49,031 nt of DNA from Candidatus Nanopelagicales bacterium. GTDB lineage: Bacteria; Actinomycetota; Actinomycetes; S36-B12. The DNA lies in the NCBI GenBank assembly GCA_018401415.1, contig JAGYKV010000007.1, forward strand, positions 1-49,031, written 5' to 3'. Under the pieces are notes generated by a model. It did not search any database, was not told the DNA's origin, and saw nothing but the letters and a program-made list of their open reading frames with translations. The translations under genes and the position numbers were made by a program. Of this stretch, positions 43,723 through 49,031 are shown piece by piece; position 1 is the first letter of the stretch, and every line of letters starts with the position of its first letter.

Positions 43723-44595
43723 ATGCCCGACTCCGCAGGATCTGCGATTACCGCAATTGATGTCACCAAGACCTATGGTGATTTCACTGCACTTGCAGGA
43801 GTTTCTATTCACGTGCAGCCGGGTGAATGTCTGGCAATTCTTGGACCCAATGGCGCGGGCAAGACCACTCTGACGGAGATTTTGGAGGGGTACCGGGACC
43901 GGGATTCAGGGGAGGTCAGTGTTCTTGGTGTGGATCCGGGTAAGCCGAATCCCGCGTGGAAGGCGAAAATTGGAATAGTCCTGCAACAGGCGAGTGACAT
44001 GGCTGATTTGACCGTTGGTGAAACTATCACGCATTTCGCCAAGTACTACCCGAATCCTGCCAATGTCGACGAAGTAATCGGTGCTGTCGGTTTGGTCGAA
44101 AAGGTCAACGCCCGAAACGGCAAACTCAGTGGTGGCCAGCGACGCCGCCTCGATGTCGCCCTCGGAATTATTGGCAACCCTGAAGTTCTTTTCCTTGATG
44201 AACCGACAACCGGATTCGACCCCGAAGCGCGCAGAGAGTTCTGGGTATTAATTGACCGACTCAAGTCGGAAGGCACCACAATCCTGCTCACCACCCATTA
44301 TTTGGATGAAGCCCAGTACTTGGCTGACCGAGTCGCCGTCATTGCACGCGGGCGCATTGTTGCGCAAGGCGTGCCGGACTCCATTGGTGATCGAAACAAC
44401 GCAATTGTCAGTTGGACGAACAACGGCAGAGAGTTCACGGAGTCAACGGCGGAACCGACCGCATTTGTTCAGCAGTTGGCTACTCAATTCAGTGGTGAGA
44501 TTCCACAGTTGTCCGTGCGGCGGGCCAGTCTCGAAGATGCATATTTGGAATTAATTGCCCAAGATCGCGATACCAATGGTGGGGACCATTCATGA
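43723..44595 (+). CDS. ABC transporter ATP-binding protein (DrrA-like)
   Basis: A 290-residue ABC ATPase with GPNGAGKTT (Walker A), Q-loop GIVLQQ, signature LSGGQRRRLDVAL, Walker B VLFLDEPTTGFDP and switch TTHYLDEA. A C-terminal domain of about 60 residues is typical of DrrA-type export ATPases. It overlaps the permease by four bases (ATGA), so the pair forms one ABC-2 exporter. AAGGAAA precedes ATG 43723. Substrate is unknown; drug or lipid export is possible by family. Confidence 0.92.
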   Translation: MPDSAGSAITAIDVTKTYGDFTALAGVSIHVQPGECLAILGPNGAGKTTLTEILEGYRDRDSGEVSVLGVDPGKPNPAWKAKIGIVLQQASDMADLTVGETITHFAKYYPNPANVDEVIGAVGLVEKVNARNGKLSGGQRRRLDVALGIIGNPEVLFLDEPTTGFDPEARREFWVLIDRLKSEGTTILLTTHYLDEAQYLADRVAVIARGRIVAQGVPDSIGDRNNAIVSWTNNGREFTESTAEPTAFVQQLATQFSGEIPQLSVRRASLEDAYLELIAQDRDTNGGDHS

Positions 44596-45389
44596 GTGCT
44601 CTACGCATGGGTCTGGGTCGAATTGGAATCGAACTCAAGCAATTTTTCCGAGATCGTGAATCTGCCGTTTTTAATTTTCTATTGCCCATGATCCTGTTGG
44701 TGATTTTCGGTTCTGTTTTCGGTGGACAGGAATTGGGTGACTCTGGAATCACATTCGCGCAGTATTTTGTAGCCGGCATGATTGCTTCGGGAATCCTCTA
44801 TACATCTTTCCAGAATCTGGCTATCTCCATTCCCATGGAGCGCGAGGATGGAACCCTCAAACGCCTCCAAGGCACACCCATGCCCCGCTCCGCATATTTC
44901 ATTGGGAAAATCGGAATGGTTTTTGTTGCATACATTGCCCAGGTCACAATCTTGATCGCGGTGGGTGTGATCTTTTATGGAATTGACCTGCCCACCACAT
45001 CTGTGGCAATTTTCACGTTTATCTGGGTCAGTGTTCTCGGTCTCATTGCGTGGACTTTGCTGGGAATCGCGTACTCGGTTGTTCCTCGGCAGGGCAAGGG
45101 TGCCGCTGCCCTGGTCTCACCCGTTGTCCTCGTATTGCAGTTCACTTCCGGTGTGTTCTTTGTGTTCAGCGATCTTCCCCAATGGATGCAAACATTCGCT
45201 TCGCTCTTTCCGTTGAAGTGGCTCACCCAAGCCATGCGGAGTGTGTTTCTTCCGGATACCGCAGCCGCCATGGAAGTTGCGGGGTCATTTGAATTAGGCA
45301 TGACCGCCGTGGTGTTGGTGATCTGGATTGGGATTGGTGCTGTACTGGCCACGGTGTTCTTCCGCTGGACTCCGCGGGGAGCAAACTAG
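44592..45389 (+). CDS. ABC-2 type transporter permease
   Basis: A 265-residue integral membrane protein of the ABC-2 family with about six membrane helices (for example FNFLLPMILLVIFGSVF and the last VVLVIWIGIGAVLATVFF). The cytoplasmic MEREDGTLKRLQGTPMP motif is the conserved coupling segment of DrrB-like permeases. ATG 44592 overlaps the ATPase stop. The 3' end is eight bases from convergent recR. Confidence 0.91.
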   Translation: MSALRMGLGRIGIELKQFFRDRESAVFNFLLPMILLVIFGSVFGGQELGDSGITFAQYFVAGMIASGILYTSFQNLAISIPMEREDGTLKRLQGTPMPRSAYFIGKIGMVFVAYIAQVTILIAVGVIFYGIDLPTTSVAIFTFIWVSVLGLIAWTLLGIAYSVVPRQGKGAAALVSPVVLVLQFTSGVFFVFSDLPQWMQTFASLFPLKWLTQAMRSVFLPDTAAAMEVAGSFELGMTAVVLVIWIGIGAVLATVFFRWTPRGAN

Positions 45390-45397
45390 ATCGGAAT

Positions 45398-45997
45398 TTA
45401 TGTCCCGACTTGCCGGCGACCGGCAAAAGCCCGCCCCAAAGTAATTTCGTCGGCGTACTCCAAGTCTCCGCCCACGGGCAAACCACTCGCCAGTCGCGAA
45501 ACAGTGATTCCCAGTGGGGCAATTGTGCGCGACAAATACGTGGCGGTAGCTTCCCCCTCAAGATTTGGATCCGTGGCAATAATGACCTCGGTCACCGAGT
45601 TGTCACTTAAGCGAATAATAAGTTCGCGGATGCGGAGGTCATCTGGGCCGATACCGTCAATGGGATTGATGGCACCACCCAAAATATGATAACGCCCACG
45701 AAATTCCCGAGTTTTTTCAATGGCGACAACATCTTTAGGTTCCTCAACAACGCACAACACGGTGAGGTCACGTTTGGGATCGGAACAAATTCGACAGGTC
45801 TCCGACTGCGCGACATTGCCGCACACAATGCAAAACTGAACTTTTGCTTTAACTTCAAGGAGTACTTCGGCAAGTCGCTGAACGTCGTCTGAATCCGCAC
45901 CAAGAATGTGGAAAGCAATCCGCTGAGCACTTTTGGGGCCAACACCGGGAAGCCGACCAAGTTCGTCGATCAGATCCTGAACAATTCCTTCATACAT
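45398..45997 (-). CDS. recR: Recombination mediator RecR
   Basis: A 199-residue RecFOR-pathway protein that with RecF and RecO loads RecA on gapped DNA. The N-terminal helix-hairpin-helix [15 protein letters not shown], the four-Cys zinc finger [16 protein letters not shown] and a toprim domain ([31 protein letters not shown]) are in the family order, and the length is typical. It starts five bases after dnaX. The usual YbaB/EbfC gene between dnaX and recR is absent. Confidence 0.96.
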   Translation of the reverse strand: MYEGIVQDLIDELGRLPGVGPKSAQRIAFHILGADSDDVQRLAEVLLEVKAKVQFCIVCGNVAQSETCRICSDPKRDLTVLCVVEEPKDVVAIEKTREFRGRYHILGGAINPIDGIGPDDLRIRELIIRLSDNSVTEVIIATDPNLEGEATATYLSRTIAPLGITVSRLASGLPVGGDLEYADEITLGRAFAGRRQVGT

Positions 45998-46002
45998 GTT
46001 GT

Positions 46003-47766
46003 TTATCCGAGCTCGATCTCGCCGATTTGCACGCCACCGAGTTCCTGTGCAATCAAATCAACCCCGGTGACATCCTGGGTTGTTTTATCGTCTCGGTGCG
46101 GAATGTCGTCTGCAGCAGGTGCTGCAACAACTTTTCCAGTCGCGCCCTGAACAATGTCAACTGTGCAATCAACTTGCAGTACGTCAAGAATTGCCTGACG
46201 AAGTCTTTCATCGTGGCCGCCACTTTTCACGTTGTTGTAGCGACCTGCGTCTTTGACACCCACGGCGAGCACCCCGTTCTCAAAGGACAGCGGTGTTGAC
46301 TCCGTGAAGCCCATCCAGGCCACCCGCGAATACTTCAAGAGTGCATCCATGATTGCCGGCCACATGGACACAAAAGACACAAGGGTTGCCACTCCTACTG
46401 GTGTCGCAGGTACAGCGGCCGCCTCGGGTTCGGGCACAGGTGCAGTGCTAGGCGCAACCTTGGAGAGCTTGGGTGGTGCAGGAGGTACCACAGTCGGTGC
46501 GGCTGAAGGAGAGGGGGCAGCAGTGGCTTCTCGAGCGGTGACGGAATCAGGTTCAGCCGACTTTGCTCCCGAGGGCATCCCACGTTCCAATTGATCCAAA
46601 CGTGCTCGCAAGCCTTCGGTGGAGTCGTCCACGGCAGGGAGCAGAAGTTTGGCCATCAGGAGTTCAAGTTGTAGGCGTGGTGCTGTAGCCCCCTTGATAT
46701 CGGTGAGTGCACGTGATACAAGATCCCCGGCGCGAGCAAGTTCGGCAGGACCAATGCGATTGGCTTGTGTTACCACGATTTCCACAATGTCTTCAGGAGC
46801 ATGAATCAGCCCAGATTCAGCGGCTCCCGGCACACGTTGCACAACGATTAAATCCCGAATTCGCTCTAACAGGTCGGTAACGAACCTGCGGGGCTCATTA
46901 CCAGATTCAATGACTCTATCAATGACATGGAATAGTGCTGCTCCATTGCGATCAATGATGGAATCGAGTGTTTCAGTGAGGAGTGCGGAGTCTGTCATGC
47001 CCAGTTGCACAACAGCATCTTGGTAGGTGACACCTTCCGGGCCGCAACCGGAAATAACCTGGCCCAAAATCGACAGTGAATCTCGCACACTGCCCGCCCC
47101 TGCGCGAGCAATCAATGCAAGTGCAGCGGGGTCAGCAGAGACACCCTCTTGTTGGCATACTCCTGCTAAGTGCTCTTGAAGAATTTTGACCGGAACCAAG
47201 CGAAAGTTGTAGTTGTGTGTGCGTGAACGAATTGTGGGGAGAACCTTCTCAGCTTCAGTCGTGGCAAAAATAAATCTGACATGTTCAGGGGGTTCCTCCA
47301 CCAACTTCAGCAGTGCGTTGAATCCTGCGGGTGAAATCATGTGGGCTTCATCGATGATGTACACCTTGTAGCGCGATTTAGCGGGCCCAAACATTGCCCG
47401 TTCACGGAGGTCTCGCGTGTCCTCTACACCGCCGTGGCTGGCAGCATCAAGTTCAATGACATCAATGGAACCACTACCCGTGGCTGACAAATCAATGCAA
47501 CTCTCGCACACACCGCACGGGTCGGGGGTTGGACCCTGCTCGCAATTCAGTGACCGAGCCAAGATTCGAGCTGTTGAAGTCTTTCCGCAACCACGAGGCC
47601 CGGACAGTAAATAGGCATGGTGCATTTTGTTGTTTTCCAAGGCCCTGTGAAGCGGAGTGGTGACATGATCTTGCCCAACGACTTCACTGAGAGTTTGTGG
47701 GCGATAGGTGCGGTACAAGGCCATATAAGGACTTTTCGGTGCTTGGGTCTCCGCCTTTTTCACCAC
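46003..47766 (-). CDS. dnaX: DNA polymerase III gamma/tau subunit
   Basis: A 587-residue clamp-loader ATPase. The AAA+ core has [13 protein letters not shown] (Walker A), the zinc-binding cysteines CGVCESC, Walker B IDEAHM and SRTHNYNFR (Arg finger motif). After residue 370 there is a Pro/Ala/Ser-rich linker and a C-terminal domain that would bind the polymerase. I see no A-rich slippery site for a gamma-type product. GTG 47766 is preceded at six bases by TAGAGT and no Shine-Dalgarno; GTG 47763 is the next codon and equally usable. Confidence 0.95.
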   Translation of the reverse strand: MVKKAETQAPKSPYMALYRTYRPQTLSEVVGQDHVTTPLHRALENNKMHHAYLLSGPRGCGKTSTARILARSLNCEQGPTPDPCGVCESCIDLSATGSGSIDVIELDAASHGGVEDTRDLRERAMFGPAKSRYKVYIIDEAHMISPAGFNALLKLVEEPPEHVRFIFATTEAEKVLPTIRSRTHNYNFRLVPVKILQEHLAGVCQQEGVSADPAALALIARAGAGSVRDSLSILGQVISGCGPEGVTYQDAVVQLGMTDSALLTETLDSIIDRNGAALFHVIDRVIESGNEPRRFVTDLLERIRDLIVVQRVPGAAESGLIHAPEDIVEIVVTQANRIGPAELARAGDLVSRALTDIKGATAPRLQLELLMAKLLLPAVDDSTEGLRARLDQLERGMPSGAKSAEPDSVTAREATAAPSPSAAPTVVPPAPPKLSKVAPSTAPVPEPEAAAVPATPVGVATLVSFVSMWPAIMDALLKYSRVAWMGFTESTPLSFENGVLAVGVKDAGRYNNVKSGGHDERLRQAILDVLQVDCTVDIVQGATGKVVAAPAADDIPHRDDKTTQDVTGVDLIAQELGGVQIGEIELG

Positions 47767-47772
47767 CCCGCC

Positions 47773-47778
47773 ACTCTA
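47773..47778 (-). promoter_or_regulatory. -10 element, leaderless dnaX-recR
   Basis: On the minus strand TAGAGT ends six bases before GTG 47766, with no Shine-Dalgarno. It matches the promoter of the sulfotransferase gene in hexamer and spacing. Confidence 0.5.
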
Positions 47779-47810
47779 CACAGGCAACCTGACAACCTAC
47801 CCGTTAACGA

Positions 47811-47847
47811 CTCTGCCCGGCATCCCCACTGGGGATGCTGGGCAGAG
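47811..47847 (-). terminator. Very stable hairpin after the binding-protein gene
   Basis: A 17-bp stem with one G-T pair and a three-base loop: arm CTCTGCCC plus GGCATCCCC (47811-47827) against its complement (47831-47847). It starts 15 bases after the stop of the binding-protein gene and lies 45 bases before dnaX. There is no U-run, so either termination relies on other factors or it stabilises the 3' end of an abundant mRNA. Confidence 0.75.
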
Positions 47848-47861
47848 CGTTGAAATGCTAG

Positions 47862-48986
47862 CTATTGTGCGACGACAAATGTTCCCCTGTTGTTGACCTT
47901 AAGAATTTCAACAGGTACCTCGGTACGGTTGCCGGTCTTTTTCTTGAACGTGATTGAACCGGTGGCGCCCTTGAAGTTTTCGGTAGCAAGAACTGCTGTC
48001 TTGAGAGCGTTGTAGTTCGTTGTGCCGGCCTTCTTGATCGCTGCCGCCACTACATAGACAGAGTCGTAGGTGAAAGCGCCCCAGACACCAGGCTGCTTCT
48101 TGAACTCTTTGACATATGCCTTGGTATACGCCTTCGCGGACGGCAACTGCGGAGCTGCAGGTACGCCACTGAAAGTGCAGTTCTGAGCTGCCGGAAGTCC
48201 TGCTCCAGTCACGAAAGCCGGATCAACATTTGCCAGACCCATGAAGCATGCCGTTGTCGGGGCTGTGGCCAACAACTCCCGGGCAATAATGGAACCCTCC
48301 GGGTAATAGGTGCTCGAGTAGATCATTCCTGGGCTAGACGCCAATGCTTGTGTTATCTGTGCCGCATAACTCGCATTGCCTTCTGGGACTGAAATTCGAG
48401 TCACCGAAATGCCATTAGCGGTCAATCCGGCAGCGGTCTGAGTTGCAATAGACGATGTGTAATCCGAAGGGTCAACCAACATGACAACCGACTTCACACC
48501 CGTCGAGCTGATGTAGTCAATTTCGGCAGGTGAAATTTGAGAGTTCATGGGCTGGGTGGTTGCGCCATAGCCCTGAGTTTCTAAAGAGGAGGTCATTCGC
48601 ATGGGGAAAATCTTGTTCTTGACATAGATGGGCAGGTTGATAACCCCAACACCAGAGTTGTAAGGACCAACAACGATATCTGCACCAGCTTTTTTCGCTG
48701 CTGTCACAGCGGCTTTGGCTTTGTCAGGGTTTGCTTGATCATCGACTCTCACAATTTTGATCATTTTGCCCAGGACTCCACCGTTGGCATTGATCTGCAT
48801 GGCTGCTAGTTGTGCTCCGCGTAATTGATCCTTGCCATTATTTGACTGATCGCCGGTGAGTGGCGCTTCCAGCGCAATCACAATGTCACCCGTGTGGATA
48901 GCTTGGGCTGGCAGTACCGAAACGCCCACGGCAAGAATCGAGGCAAGAGCCACAATCCCGGCAGGCTTGAACACGGTTAATTTCAC
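47862..48986 (-). CDS. Branched-chain amino acid-type ABC substrate-binding protein
   Basis: A 374-residue periplasmic-type binding protein of the LivJ/LivK group. GTG 48986 begins a signal peptide (KLTVFKPAGIVALASILAVG, ending PAQA), and AAGGG lies six bases upstream, which decides the start over ATG 49013. The mature domain shows GDIVIALEAPLTGDQ, RGAQLAAMQINANGGVLG and GADIVVGPYNSGV, the type I fold I features. No lipobox is present, so it may be released or tethered differently. Ligand may be an amino acid or related molecule. The permease and ATPase genes are not in the window. Confidence 0.92.
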   Translation of the reverse strand: MKLTVFKPAGIVALASILAVGVSVLPAQAIHTGDIVIALEAPLTGDQSNNGKDQLRGAQLAAMQINANGGVLGKMIKIVRVDDQANPDKAKAAVTAAKKAGADIVVGPYNSGVGVINLPIYVKNKIFPMRMTSSLETQGYGATTQPMNSQISPAEIDYISSTGVKSVVMLVDPSDYTSSIATQTAAGLTANGISVTRISVPEGNASYAAQITQALASSPGMIYSSTYYPEGSIIARELLATAPTTACFMGLANVDPAFVTGAGLPAAQNCTFSGVPAAPQLPSAKAYTKAYVKEFKKQPGVWGAFTYDSVYVVAAAIKKAGTTNYNALKTAVLATENFKGATGSITFKKKTGNRTEVPVEILKVNNRGTFVVAQ

Positions 48987-49031
48987 AATTTTCCCTTCAA
49001 TTATTGAACACATTCGAATTTACACTCAATC

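Overview
The window is a gene-dense stretch of an actinobacterial (Actinomycetota) chromosome of moderate GC (low-to-mid fifties percent by eye, not computed). The evidence is a WhiB protein, a Crp/GlxR-type regulator, the 'helicase/secretion neighbourhood' Tad cluster, a MarP-type CvpA-protease, paired Get3/ArsA ATPases and many GTG starts. From memory, the gene order follows the Mycobacterium tuberculosis Rv3644c-Rv3721c segment closely (holB, topA, DEAH helicase, Tad genes, HAD phosphatase, acs, ephE-like, marP, nudix, thioredoxin-like, nth, crp, MBL, RidA, two ArsA-like ATPases, whiB4, ponA2, phosphoesterase, asd, ask, recR, dnaX). The lower GC, very short intergenic gaps and leaderless starts would fit a streamlined, perhaps planktonic, actinobacterium; that placement is inference.

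Layout. 1-3340: a partial tRNA-Thr, a ParB/Srx-like small protein, and a copper operon (csoR-copZ-copA) with a recognisable CsoR operator. 3340-10195: a TAP-like lipoprotein peptidase divergent from a small membrane protein across an 18-bp gap with a symmetric promoter, then topA-tmk-holB; topA carries a one-base frameshift. 10356-13181: membrane pyrophosphatase (hppA) with a terminator, and a STAS anti-anti-sigma-type protein. 13282-20336: a DEAH/DUF1998 helicase convergent with a minimal Tad/Flp pilus-like operon (cpaE-tadA-tadB-tadC-flp-tadE-tadE-like). 20429-27337: HAD phosphatase, degenerate Fic protein, acs, nhaA, holin-like, epoxide-hydrolase-like and DUF309 genes.

27326-33465: two leftward operons around crp: nth-tlpA-nudix-marP, and an overlooked 51-codon DUF4177 gene-ridA-nudix-MBL. 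33506-36002: two Get3/ArsA-type ATPases convergent with whiB. 36246-40392: bifunctional penicillin-binding protein, YqeY, metallophosphoesterase and a DUF1801 gene that looks frameshifted near its end. 40480-49031: tRNA-Pro, a sulfotransferase, lysC-asd (aspartate pathway), an ABC-2 exporter pair, dnaX-recR, and a branched-chain-amino-acid-type binding protein.

Together these are mostly housekeeping and envelope genes: replication and repair (topA, holB, dnaX, recR, nth, helicase), dTMP synthesis, cell wall (PBP, lysC-asd supplying diaminopimelate), redox and acid stress (WhiB, TlpA, MarP, NhaA), and energy (hppA, acs). No stretch longer than 300 bases lacks a gene; the largest gaps (about 224 bases at 10196-10419, 243 at 36003-36245, 228 at 21997-22224) hold a terminator, nothing I can define, and a 13-bp tandem repeat respectively. 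A recurrent theme is a TANNNT -10 element 6 to 8 bases before an ATG or GTG without Shine-Dalgarno, which suggests that about eleven genes are translated from leaderless mRNAs. I see no transposon, prophage or CRISPR array.
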